A stretch of DNA of 64,000 nt from positions 1-64,000 of the forward strand of contig JADPRS010000002.1 of the NCBI GenBank assembly GCA_015686845.1, written 5' to 3'. A program made the translations under genes and the position numbers. The DNA is from Lutibacter sp. B2. GTDB lineage: Bacteria; Bacillota; Clostridia; Peptostreptococcales; Thermotaleaceae. Positions 27,888 to 35,235 of this stretch are shown piece by piece (positions within the stretch are counted from its first letter, which is position 1; each line of letters begins with the position of its first letter). The notes under the pieces were generated by a model. That model did not search any database. It was not told where the DNA came from and saw nothing but the letters and a program-made list of their open reading frames with translations.

Positions 27888-29516
27888 TTACTCAATTATA
27901 GTATCTGTATAGTAATGTTTTAAAATCTCTTCATAGGTAAATCCTTCTTCTGCCATCTTCTTTGCTCCCCATTGGCTCATTCCTAGACCATGTCCCCATC
28001 CTTTACCAACAAATGTATAGTTGCTTGAACTATTCCCTACGTTCGTATTTGTGTAATTCGTTCCATCATATATATATTGTTTTTCCGTGTTATTAATTTT
28101 TTTGACCTCTTCATCATTAATAACATAACCATTCGCTATATTATTTTTAGTATATGGTTGATCTATATCCCCTAATATGTTTTGCATTGTATCATTGCCA
28201 CCATTAATATCAAACAATGTACTTTTAATATTATTGTAACCAAATATGCTTCTTATTTTGTTTTTTTCTAAAATTTCACTACCTGAAGTTCCTACAATCT
28301 CCATTTTTAAAACTCTTCCACTTTGCGAACGTTCTTTTATGATTAAATTTTCCAATGAACCTACATACAATTCTTTTGAAGCTAAAATTCCTTCTATTTC
28401 TTGTCTTGAATATACTTTTTCCCATCTATCGTTAGGCGCTCCAATAGAATATGGATCCTCTACACCTTTTATGTAATCTAGGGGAGACGACCAAACATTT
28501 TCTGCATTTTCAGTATATCCACCACTATTTGAATGATAAAAAGTTGTAACGATTTTTCCATTGCAGGTTAATACCTTTCCATTGGTTTCATCAACAGCTT
28601 GTATACTTCTTGGATTTTCTGAATCATACCCTCCATAAACTTGACAATGGGTGGTCCCACACAAATCAAATCCATGTTCATCATGATTTCCAATGCTAAC
28701 CATTGCATAATTTCTTGCAGCTACAGCTTGTGCTTTTTGTGCTTCTATAGGCCAATTTCCAGATATTTCTCGAGGTAATACGCCATATAAGTATTCTTGT
28801 AATTTCAGCTTATTTATAATTGTTAAATCGCTATCTGTAAATCTTTTTGCTATTATTTTACCTCTATATTTTTTACCATCTACTGAAATAATTCCATCAT
28901 TATCATTTCGAGAAATTCCTTTATATTCATATACTTTATCTTTCGTATTATAGATAAAACTAACTTTTCCGGTTTCATCTACTACTTGAATTCTCTTATC
29001 ATCCTTATATATGATCTTCAATTCATAGGTTGAAAGAATTGATTTCATGCTATTAATCTCACTTTCCGCCTCAAAAACAGATTCATATAACCCTACCCAT
29101 ACGCTCCAACCATTTTCATAAACAACATACGGATTACTTTTCAGTTTAGGTATATTTTCTAAAAAAACATTGGCTTCATCCTTCGTATTAAATTCATCTC
29201 CTATTTGAATATGTATAGCTCCTTCACTTAAACTATCTGTATTATTGCTAAAACAATCATCTTTTCTTATGATCAATTTACCCTTTGAAGTAAATCTCAT
29301 AATAGAATTAAATTGGCCTTCAATATTCTCACCTATCTCTATTCCAGCATTACTACTCAAAGATACACTTGGCACAGCACTTTCTTTAAATTTCAATCCA
29401 ATCTTAACTTCTTTTTCATCATTATATTTTTCATATGCACTAATTGAAGTTGGCAAAATTCCTATTACTAAAACTATAGCTAACAAAGAATAAATGTATT
29501 TTCTAAAAGATGTCAT
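27888..29516 (-). CDS. SpoIID/LytB-domain protein
   Basis: A 542-residue secreted or membrane-tethered protein with an N-terminal signal segment (about 6-27, [14 protein letters not shown]). It has a middle domain of probable SPOR-like type (about 100-180) and a SpoIID amidase-enhancer domain from about 230 containing [25 protein letters not shown] and the final [15 protein letters not shown] (about 503-517). SpoIID proteins cleave or modify glycan strands during engulfment; this longer protein is the LytB-like relative. It lies between ruvB and queA, as in several clostridia. Its timing and role in sporulation are not shown by the sequence. Confidence 0.85.
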   Translation of the reverse strand: MTSFRKYIYSLLAIVLVIGILPTSISAYEKYNDEKEVKIGLKFKESAVPSVSLSSNAGIEIGENIEGQFNSIMRFTSKGKLIIRKDDCFSNNTDSLSEGAIHIQIGDEFNTKDEANVFLENIPKLKSNPYVVYENGWSVWVGLYESVFEAESEINSMKSILSTYELKIIYKDDKRIQVVDETGKVSFIYNTKDKVYEYKGISRNDNDGIISVDGKKYRGKIIAKRFTDSDLTIINKLKLQEYLYGVLPREISGNWPIEAQKAQAVAARNYAMVSIGNHDEHGFDLCGTTHCQVYGGYDSENPRSIQAVDETNGKVLTCNGKIVTTFYHSNSGGYTENAENVWSSPLDYIKGVEDPYSIGAPNDRWEKVYSRQEIEGILASKELYVGSLENLIIKERSQSGRVLKMEIVGTSGSEILEKNKIRSIFGYNNIKSTLFDINGGNDTMQNILGDIDQPYTKNNIANGYVINDEEVKKINNTEKQYIYDGTNYTNTNVGNSSSNYTFVGKGWGHGLGMSQWGAKKMAEEGFTYEEILKHYYTDTIIE

Positions 29517-29537
29517 TTAAATTTCTCCCCTTTAAAA

Positions 29538-30554
29538 CTATTCTTCAAAAGTCAATCCCAAATGCTCATATCCTGATTTAGTTACGATCCTTCCCTTTGG
29601 CGTTCTTTGTATGAATCCTTGTTGAAGTAGATATGGCTCATAAACATCCTCAATCGTATTCTTTTCTTCCCCAGTAGCTGCACCTAAGGTATCTAATCCT
29701 ACAGGTCCTCCACGGAATTTTTCTATGATTGTAAATAAAATACTTCTATCAACATTATCTAATCCAAAAGAATCAATTTCGAAAAGTACTAGTGCTTTCT
29801 TCGCAATTTCATTGGTAATAATACCATTTCCTTTTACCTGTGCAAAGTCTCTCACTCTTTTTAATAATCTATTTGCAATTCTTGGTGTTCCCCTAGATCT
29901 TTTTGCAATTTCTATAGCTGCACTTTCTTCAATTAAAACATCTAGTATTGTAGCTGAACGAATAACTATTTTGTATAACTCTTCATCACTATATAATTCT
30001 AACTTGCAAATGACACCAAATCTATCTCTAAGTGGAGAAGTTAACAGTCCAGCTCTAGTCGTTGCTCCAATCAATGTAAATTTAGATAAATCCAATCGAA
30101 TAGACCTAGCACTTGGACCCTTTCCAATAATGATATCCAATGCATAATCTTCCATTGCTGGGTATAATATTTCTTCTACACTTCTATTCAATCGATGGAT
30201 TTCATCTATAAAAAGCACATCATTTTCGTTCAAATTTGTAAGAATGGCAGCTAAATCTCCAGCCTTTTCAATAGCAGGACCCGAAGTTATTCTTAAATTT
30301 ACACCCATTTCATTGGCAATAATATTAGATAACGTTGTCTTTCCAAGGCCTGGTGGCCCATACAAAAGGACATGATCTAATGATTCATCTCTCATTTTTG
30401 CAGCTTGAATAAATATATTTAATTTTTCTTTAGCTTTAGATTGCCCTACATAATCGTCTAGTTTTTTTGGCCTTAAGCTATTTTCAATTTCATTGTCTTC
30501 ACTTTTAAGAGATGTTGTTACAATTCTATTCTCTTCCATGTCAAACAAACTCAT
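29538..30554 (-). CDS. ruvB: Holliday junction branch migration helicase RuvB
   Basis: AAA+ motor of the RuvAB branch-migration complex. The 338-residue frame has Walker [10 protein letters not shown] (about 65-73), Walker B FIDEIH (about 115-120), sensor GATTRAG and the C-terminal winged helix ending with PKGRIVT. The start is ambiguous: ATG 30554 is very close to AGAGGG, TTG 30548 is best spaced, and ATG 30539 gives the family-like MEENRIV. It lies 13 nt after ruvA. Confidence 0.96.
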   Translation of the reverse strand: MSLFDMEENRIVTTSLKSEDNEIENSLRPKKLDDYVGQSKAKEKLNIFIQAAKMRDESLDHVLLYGPPGLGKTTLSNIIANEMGVNLRITSGPAIEKAGDLAAILTNLNENDVLFIDEIHRLNRSVEEILYPAMEDYALDIIIGKGPSARSIRLDLSKFTLIGATTRAGLLTSPLRDRFGVICKLELYSDEELYKIVIRSATILDVLIEESAAIEIAKRSRGTPRIANRLLKRVRDFAQVKGNGIITNEIAKKALVLFEIDSFGLDNVDRSILFTIIEKFRGGPVGLDTLGAATGEEKNTIEDVYEPYLLQQGFIQRTPKGRIVTKSGYEHLGLTFEE

Positions 30555-30567
30555 CCCTCTTTTCTAT

Positions 30568-31164
30568 CTATTTTGAAAGAAGTTTTAATGATTTTTTTAT
30601 TACATCTTCTAAGCTTGAATTATTGTCATTCACCCTATTTACAGCTTGTTCTGCTTCTGCTTTTTTATACCCTAGACTTATTAATGCACTTATTGCTTCA
30701 TCCATTTCATTTTCTAAAGGCTTGATTAAATCATCAAATCTTGGCTGAAGAATAGCCATCTTTTCATCTACTTTATCTTTTAATTCTAAAGCAATTCTTT
30801 GAGCAGTCTTTTTACCTACTCCTTGCGCCTTCATAAGCGTATTAATATCATTAGAAACAATAGCTCCAATCAACATTCCAAATTCAATAGAAGAGAGAAT
30901 CCCCAATGCTACTTTGGCTCCTACGCCCGACACGGTCATAAGCAATTGAAACATTTTAAGTTCTTCTTTTGTGAAAAATCCAAATATACTCATATCATCT
31001 TCACGATGAATTAGTTGTGTATATAACATAACTTTTTCATCTTTCCCTTTAAGTTGAGCAATAGATGAATTTGATGTATAGATCTTATATCCAATATCAT
31101 TATTTTCAATGACGATATAACCCACTCCTATGTAAACTAAACTTCCTTTGATATATTCATACAA
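30568..31164 (-). CDS. ruvA: Holliday junction branch migration protein RuvA
   Basis: Tetrameric junction-binding partner of RuvB. The 198-residue protein has the N-terminal OB domain, helix-hairpin-helix motifs (VSGVGAKVALGIL and AQGVGKKTAQRIALELKDK) and a C-terminal RuvB-contact domain. I chose TTG 31164, giving MYEYIKG as in other RuvA proteins, with GGAGG 8 nt upstream. The ATG at 31179 lies on the ribosome-binding site. Confidence 0.95.
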   Translation of the reverse strand: MYEYIKGSLVYIGVGYIVIENNDIGYKIYTSNSSIAQLKGKDEKVMLYTQLIHREDDMSIFGFFTKEELKMFQLLMTVSGVGAKVALGILSSIEFGMLIGAIVSNDINTLMKAQGVGKKTAQRIALELKDKVDEKMAILQPRFDDLIKPLENEMDEAISALISLGYKKAEAEQAVNRVNDNNSSLEDVIKKSLKLLSK

Positions 31165-31181
31165 AAAGATCTCCTCCATAC

Positions 31182-31676
31182 CTATTTAATTTTAAAAAGT
31201 CCCCCTAACACGCCAGAATGTGCATGACTAATTGCAACAGCAAGTGCATCTGCAACATCATCAGGTTTAGGTATTGATTTTAAATTCAATATCGCCTTAG
31301 TCATCATTTGTACTTGTTTTTTATCTGCTCTACCATAGCCCACAACGCCTTGCTTTACTTGTAGGGGTGTATATTCGTAAATAGCCAGACCATGATCTAC
31401 ACCAGCTAATAGTATAACCCCCCTTGCTTGTCCTACTACAATTGCAGTTTTTATATTTTTGTTAAAAAACAATTCTTCTACCGCCATAACATCTGGCTTA
31501 TATTCTTGCATGATCTTTTCTAACCCTTTATAAATCTTTTGTAACCTTGTAGGGGTATCTTCTTGAGGCTCTGTAGTAATAGCACCATAATCTAAGGTTT
31601 TAAATTTATTTCCCTTATATTCTATAATACCATATCCCACTATAGCTATCCCTGGATCAATTCCTAGTATTATAAT
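31182..31676 (-). CDS. ruvC: Crossover junction endodeoxyribonuclease RuvC
   Basis: Resolves Holliday junctions by symmetric cleavage. The protein reads [16 protein letters not shown] at its start, with the catalytic Asp7, and continues with AVEELFF (second acidic residue), [12 protein letters not shown] and [13 protein letters not shown] (C-terminal acidic pair). No ATG, GTG or TTG exists in frame between an upstream TAA and the catalytic Asp. The most likely start is ATT at 31676, about 8 nt after AGGGAG. The first canonical start (GTG 31640) would remove the catalytic Asp. The 164-residue length is normal. Confidence 0.92.
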   Translation of the reverse strand: MIILGIDPGIAIVGYGIIEYKGNKFKTLDYGAITTEPQEDTPTRLQKIYKGLEKIMQEYKPDVMAVEELFFNKNIKTAIVVGQARGVILLAGVDHGLAIYEYTPLQVKQGVVGYGRADKKQVQMMTKAILNLKSIPKPDDVADALAVAISHAHSGVLGGLFKIK

Positions 31677-31733
31677 GATACCATCTCCCTTTTATGCACG
31701 CAAATCATATATTACTAATTTAGACATCTATTT

Positions 31734-31763
31734 ATTGTACCATAATTTCATGTTTTTTGATAA
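31734..31763 (-). promoter_or_regulatory. Candidate promoter for ruvCAB
   Basis: Minus-strand TTATCA (31758-31763) and TACAAT (31734-31739) with 18-nt spacing, about 60 nt upstream of the ruvC start. Confidence 0.4.
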
Positions 31764-31778
31764 AATATTGCAAAACAA

Positions 31779-31802
31779 AAATGCACCATTGTAGGTGCAT
31801 TT
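31779..31802 (-). terminator. Terminator after the BofC-like gene
   Basis: Hairpin AAATGCACC/GGTGCATTT overlapping the stop codon, followed on the minus strand by TTGTTTTG. Confidence 0.75.
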
Positions 31803-32469
31803 AGCTACTATAATCTTCTAAGATTTGATTTATTTCTTCTTCATCTTTTCTTTCTATACCTTCTTCAATATATTTCAGATCCGTTTCACTTAGGGAAACT
31901 ACGGGGATTTCGGTTTTCTGCATGAGAACCATTTCTTCATTTTCATTTACCTTAAATACGGCAACATATCCATCTTTTTCTTTTATAATATAATAGTTTG
32001 GAGGTGTGTTTTTTGAAACCTGATATAATTCTACTTTTTCTTTGCTAAATTGTCGAATATCCCATTTAGGGTAATTTTCCACAAGGTATTCTTTAAAGTC
32101 ATCTAATTTGCTTCCAATCATAACTGCTGGTATTTCTCTTTCCTTAATGATCGTATCTCTAGCCTTCTCATAATATGTTTTAAATACGATTTGCATACTT
32201 GATGTAGTCAACAATTCATCCTCTTTAATTGGTTGTTCTTTAATGGGTTCTTCCATTTCTTCTTGTTTTACATCTTTTATATTTTTCTGTTTTACTGGCT
32301 TAGGATTTGTTTCCTCTGAATTGATGGCTTTTCCTCCAATATTTATAATATTAGAAGAAAGTTCTTTATTATTATCCTTATCATTCGCAACGTATCCATA
32401 TATAAATCCAATCACCAATAAAATTAAGCATATATTAACTACGCTTCCTTTAGATTTTCGTCTTATCAT
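31801..32469 (-). CDS. BofC C-terminal-domain-like protein
   Basis: A 222-residue membrane-anchored protein. One N-terminal hydrophobic segment (about 11-27) follows a basic start MIRRKSKGS. An acidic/lysine-rich linker (about 40-90) leads to a C-terminal domain resembling the BofC C-terminal fold. In Bacillus BofC lies in the intermembrane space of the forespore and restrains SpoIVB signalling to pro-sigma-K processing. Here only domain similarity supports that role. GGAGGG precedes the ATG. A 26-bp palindrome of unknown function lies 43-68 nt upstream. Confidence 0.7.
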   Translation of the reverse strand: MIRRKSKGSVVNICLILLVIGFIYGYVANDKDNNKELSSNIINIGGKAINSEETNPKPVKQKNIKDVKQEEMEEPIKEQPIKEDELLTTSSMQIVFKTYYEKARDTIIKEREIPAVMIGSKLDDFKEYLVENYPKWDIRQFSKEKVELYQVSKNTPPNYYIIKEKDGYVAVFKVNENEEMVLMQKTEIPVVSLSETDLKYIEEGIERKDEEEINQILEDYSS

Positions 32470-32511
32470 ACTATCCCTCCTATCTATCAGCTTATTATCT
32501 CCACTTTTTAC

Positions 32512-32537
32512 AAAATTATACTCGAGAGTATAATTTT
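32512..32537. promoter_or_regulatory. 26-bp palindrome upstream of the BofC-like gene
   Basis: Perfect inverted repeat with 12-nt arms AAAATTATACTC and GAGTATAATTTT around GA. It contains TATAAT on both strands, so it can overlap a -10 element. It looks like a dimeric repressor operator, but I do not recognise the regulator. Confidence 0.5.
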
Positions 32538-32580
32538 TAGGGAAATATTATTTTGATAGAATAAGACGCAATTGAATAAC

Positions 32581-32610
32581 AAAAAAACTCTGGATTTCCA
32601 GAGTTTTTTT
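32581..32610 (-). terminator. Terminator after selC
   Basis: A perfect hairpin with 14-nt arms (AAAAAAACTCTGGA and complement) and a 2-nt central spacer starts 4 nt past the tRNA-Sec CCA end, with T7 on the minus strand. Confidence 0.92.
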
Positions 32611-32613
32611 AAT

Positions 32614-32710
32614 TGGCGGGAATATGTGAGAATCGAACTCACCTAAGACGCTACTAACGTCTCAAACTGGTTTTGAAGACCAGAGGCAACACCAGCCACC
32701 ATCTACTCCC
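32614..32710 (-). tRNA. selC: Selenocysteine tRNA (anticodon TCA)
   Basis: A 97-nt tRNA reading GGGAGTAG at the 5' end and ending GCCA at the 3' end, with CCA encoded. The anticodon stem-loop is CTGGT-CTTCAAA-ACCAG with anticodon TCA (32674-32676 on the plus strand reads TGA). There is a long variable arm (AGACG/CGTCT), and the T-arm reads GTGAG-TTCGATT-CTCAC. Length, extended acceptor and long variable arm are typical of bacterial tRNA-Sec. It reads UGA with SelB and has its own promoter (32740-32768) and terminator (32581-32610). selA and selB lie 2.6 kb and more upstream on the same strand. Confidence 0.97.
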
Positions 32711-32739
32711 ATGTATACTACTCTCATTGGCACTACTAG

Positions 32740-32768
32740 ATTATACCATATTCCCATTTTTTGTACAA
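32740..32768 (-). promoter_or_regulatory. Promoter for selC
   Basis: Minus-strand TTGTAC (32763-32768) and perfect TATAAT (32740-32745) with 17-nt spacing, ending 30 nt before the tRNA 5' end. Confidence 0.82.
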
Positions 32769-32865
32769 GGATATCATTGCCGCTTTTGACGACATTTTGA
32801 CTCCATAATAGAAATAACTAACAGAAATAAGTTGAAAATTAATTTCCCATATTTCTTATGCTATT

Positions 32866-32902
32866 AAAATAAACCATCTAAGAATATTATAATCTTAGAT
32901 GG
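32866..32902 (-). terminator. Terminator after the integrase remnant
   Basis: Stem CCATCTAAGA/TCTTAGATGG with a 9-nt loop and TTTTATTTT tail on the minus strand, 21 nt past the integrase remnant stop. It keeps upstream transcripts out of selC. Confidence 0.75.
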
Positions 32903-32922
32903 CTTCATTTATTCATTCTCAT

Positions 32923-33168
32923 TTATACCACATCACTTTTGAATATCCCCGATTCAATTTTATTGGCAGCTTCAACCTCTACTTCACTATATATATGAGA
33001 ATACAAATCTAATGTAATTCCTATAGAGGAATGTCCTAATCGTGTTGATGCTACCTTTGCTGCTACTCCGTATTTCAACAATAATGATACATGAGTATGT
33101 CTTAGATCGTGACATCTTATTTCTTTTAATTCATGTGCCTTTAGAAAACTCGTGAATCTATTTTGCAA
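32923..33168 (-). pseudogene. Tyrosine recombinase (phage integrase) C-terminal remnant
   Basis: Only the last 80 or so residues of a lambda-Int-family integrase remain. They contain HDLRHTH (catalytic His-x-x-Arg), LGHSSIGITL (second His) and LYSHIY (nucleophile Tyr). The N-terminal DNA-binding and core domains are missing. The frame opens just after a TAA about 9 nt from the stop of the DEAD-box gene, so the upstream part was deleted. It cannot be an active recombinase. It lies between selC and the helicase, suggesting a past integration or excision near the tRNA gene. Confidence 0.85.
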
Positions 33169-33181
33169 TATTTATTAATGC

Positions 33182-34297
33182 TTATGGATGACTTTTCACA
33201 ACCTCAATTGATTTGCCTTGAAGTTTTTCAATATCTTTCAAAAAAGTTGTTTCTTGATTACTGCAAAATGAAATTGCAGTTCCGCCCATTCCTGCTCTTC
33301 CTGTACGTCCAATTCTATGAATATATACTTCGGGAACATTTGGAATATCCATGTTTACTACATGTGATAATTTATCAATATCAATACCTCTTGCTGCTAC
33401 ATCTGTGGCTACTAAAACCCTTGCTTCCTTATTTTTAAAAAGCTCTAAAGCCTTTTGTCTTTCAGATTGATTTTTATCTCCATGAATAGCTTTAGACCTT
33501 ATATTCGCTATATTAATAGCTTTACTTATTTTATCTGCTTTCTTTTTAGTTCTTGCAAAAACCAATACAGATTCAAATGTTTTATCCTTTAGCAACTGTA
33601 ATAATAATGATGTTTTATCTGGTTCTTCAACAAAATATACTTGTTGTCTAATCCCATTTTCATTTAAAGACTTACTTTCAACTTCTATTTTCACTGGATT
33701 TATTAAAATTGAGTTGACAAGCTTTGAGACCTCTTTAGGCATAGTGGCTGAAAATAACATGTTTTGTCTCACTTTTGGTAATTTTGATATGATGTTTTTA
33801 ACATCTTCTTTCATTCCTAAATCAAGCATACTATCTGCTTCATCAAGTACAAAGAATTCAACACTACTTAAATCAGCATATCCTTTTTCAACCAAATCAA
33901 GAAGGCGTCCAGGTGTTGCAACTAAAATACTTGGCTCTCTTTTCAACACCTTTATATGACGTTTTGGAGTTACTCCTCCAAAAACAACACCAGTTTGAAC
34001 ATCTAGATGTTGTCCATAAGTTTTAAAACTTTCACTAATTTGAGTAGCTAATTCCCTAGTAGGTGCTAAAATCAAAGCTCTAATTTTATTATTACTACTA
34101 TCTTTTGAAAGCTTTTGTAATATAGGAATTGCAAAAGCAGCTGTTTTCCCCGTTCCTGTCTGCGCACACCCAAGTAAATCTTTTCCACTTAATACTGATG
34201 GAATAGCTTTCTCTTGTATTGGAGTTGGTTTTTTATATTTTTGATCCTCTATAGCTTTTATAATAGCTGGATTTAAGTTTAAATCTTGAAATAACAT
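33182..34297 (-). CDS. DEAD-box RNA helicase (RhlE-like)
   Basis: ATP-dependent RNA helicase of 371 residues. Visible motifs: the Q-motif region PTPIQEKAIP, AQTGTGKT (motif I), PTRELA (Ia), VLDEADSML (II), FSATMP (III), VATDVAARGIDID and HRIGRTGRAG (VI). It ends with ...KSIEVVKSHP, close to the usual end of the helicase core, with no basic C-terminal tail. I chose ATG 34297 with AAAGGAG 6 nt upstream; the longer frame to 34348 lacks a ribosome-binding site. The 3' end directly abuts the integrase remnant, so loss of a tail by rearrangement is possible. Confidence 0.93.
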   Translation of the reverse strand: MLFQDLNLNPAIIKAIEDQKYKKPTPIQEKAIPSVLSGKDLLGCAQTGTGKTAAFAIPILQKLSKDSSNNKIRALILAPTRELATQISESFKTYGQHLDVQTGVVFGGVTPKRHIKVLKREPSILVATPGRLLDLVEKGYADLSSVEFFVLDEADSMLDLGMKEDVKNIISKLPKVRQNMLFSATMPKEVSKLVNSILINPVKIEVESKSLNENGIRQQVYFVEEPDKTSLLLQLLKDKTFESVLVFARTKKKADKISKAINIANIRSKAIHGDKNQSERQKALELFKNKEARVLVATDVAARGIDIDKLSHVVNMDIPNVPEVYIHRIGRTGRAGMGGTAISFCSNQETTFLKDIEKLQGKSIEVVKSHP

Positions 34298-34383
34298 TTT
34301 TTTCTCCTTTTTCAGTAATATTATATTACATTTTAACACACTTCTCATAAGATTGGCTAATACTCATCATTTTCTAAATTTAA

Positions 34384-34412
34384 TTCTCACTAGTTTTTTT
34401 ATATTCTATAAT
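34384..34412 (+). promoter_or_regulatory. Candidate promoter for the pseudouridine synthase
   Basis: TTCTCA (34384-34389) and perfect TATAAT (34407-34412) spaced by 17 nt on the plus strand, about 80 nt before the gene start. Confidence 0.5.
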
Positions 34413-34494
34413 ATGATAAAATGATATGTATATTATGAATATAGATAACAATACTAGTCCTAGACTAGAATATGATTACACAAGGAGAAAGATC

Positions 34495-35190
34495 ATGGAT
34501 TTAAATATAGTATTTGAAGATAAACATATTATCGTTGTAGTAAAACCACCTAAAGTTCCTTCACAGAGTGACAAAACAGATGACATTGATATGTTAACAA
34601 TGGTAAAAGAACATCTACTCAATAAATCGAACAAAAACAATGATCCTTATGTAGGATTAATCCATAGACTAGATCGTCCAGTTGGAGGACTAATGGTATT
34701 TACCAAGACAAAAGAAGCCAATTCAAAGTTATCTGAAGAAATTAGAACAAGAAGATTTAAAAAAGAATATCTAGCCGTTGTATGTGGACAACCTGAAATG
34801 GATCATGAGGAGTTAAAAGACTTTCTTATAAAACTTAGAACCGTCAACATGTCAAAGGTTGCTAGTGAAGGAACTAAAAACGCTAAGGAATCTATATTAG
34901 AATATGAATGTCTACACACTACTCCATCTGATGAATTTGGTATGCTTAGTCTTTTAAATGTTAAATTAAAAACAGGTAGACATCATCAAATACGTGTTCA
35001 ACTATCAAATGCTCATTTGCCTCTATGGGGTGATAATAAATATAACAAGCAATTTGTGAAGATGAAAACCTGGACTCAAATTTCCCTTTGGGCAAGTAAA
35101 GTTTCCTTTAGACATCCCTTTAAAAAGACGATTTGTGAATTCGAATCTAAACCAAATGAAGAATTTCCTTTCACTCTATTTGATATTTAA
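34495..35190 (+). CDS. RluA-family pseudouridine synthase
   Basis: Isomerises uridine to pseudouridine in rRNA or tRNA. The 231-residue single-domain protein contains the catalytic block GLIHRLDRPVGGL (Asp in RLD, about residue 63). The KEYLAVV motif follows, and the C-terminal KTGRHHQIRVQLS signature contains the conserved Arg. There is no S4 domain, which points to a short RluA-type enzyme; the target site cannot be assigned. I chose ATG 34495 with AAGGAG 7 nt upstream; an in-frame ATG at 34426 has no ribosome-binding site. It is divergent from the helicase and convergent with selB, sharing a bidirectional terminator. Confidence 0.9.
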   Translation: MDLNIVFEDKHIIVVVKPPKVPSQSDKTDDIDMLTMVKEHLLNKSNKNNDPYVGLIHRLDRPVGGLMVFTKTKEANSKLSEEIRTRRFKKEYLAVVCGQPEMDHEELKDFLIKLRTVNMSKVASEGTKNAKESILEYECLHTTPSDEFGMLSLLNVKLKTGRHHQIRVQLSNAHLPLWGDNKYNKQFVKMKTWTQISLWASKVSFRHPFKKTICEFESKPNEEFPFTLFDI

Positions 35191-35191
35191 T

Positions 35192-35232
35192 AAAATCCAT
35201 TTGAAACTATTAAAAAGTTTCAAATGGATTTT
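35192..35232. terminator. Bidirectional terminator between rluA-type gene and selB
   Basis: Stem of about 17 bp (AATCCATTTGAAACT arm) with A-rich left and T-rich right flanks, between the convergent stops at 35190 and 35236. It serves both genes. Confidence 0.85.
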
Positions 35233-35235
35233 TAT

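Noticed and set aside
32614-33181. Attachment-site duplication of selC for the integrase remnant
   Set aside because: I searched by eye for a repeat of the tRNA 3' end near the remnant and found none, so an att site is not annotated.
34426-34494. N-terminal extension of the RluA-family gene to ATG 34426
   Set aside because: No ribosome-binding site at 34426 and the extra residues overlap the promoter region; ATG 34495 has AAGGAG at ideal spacing.
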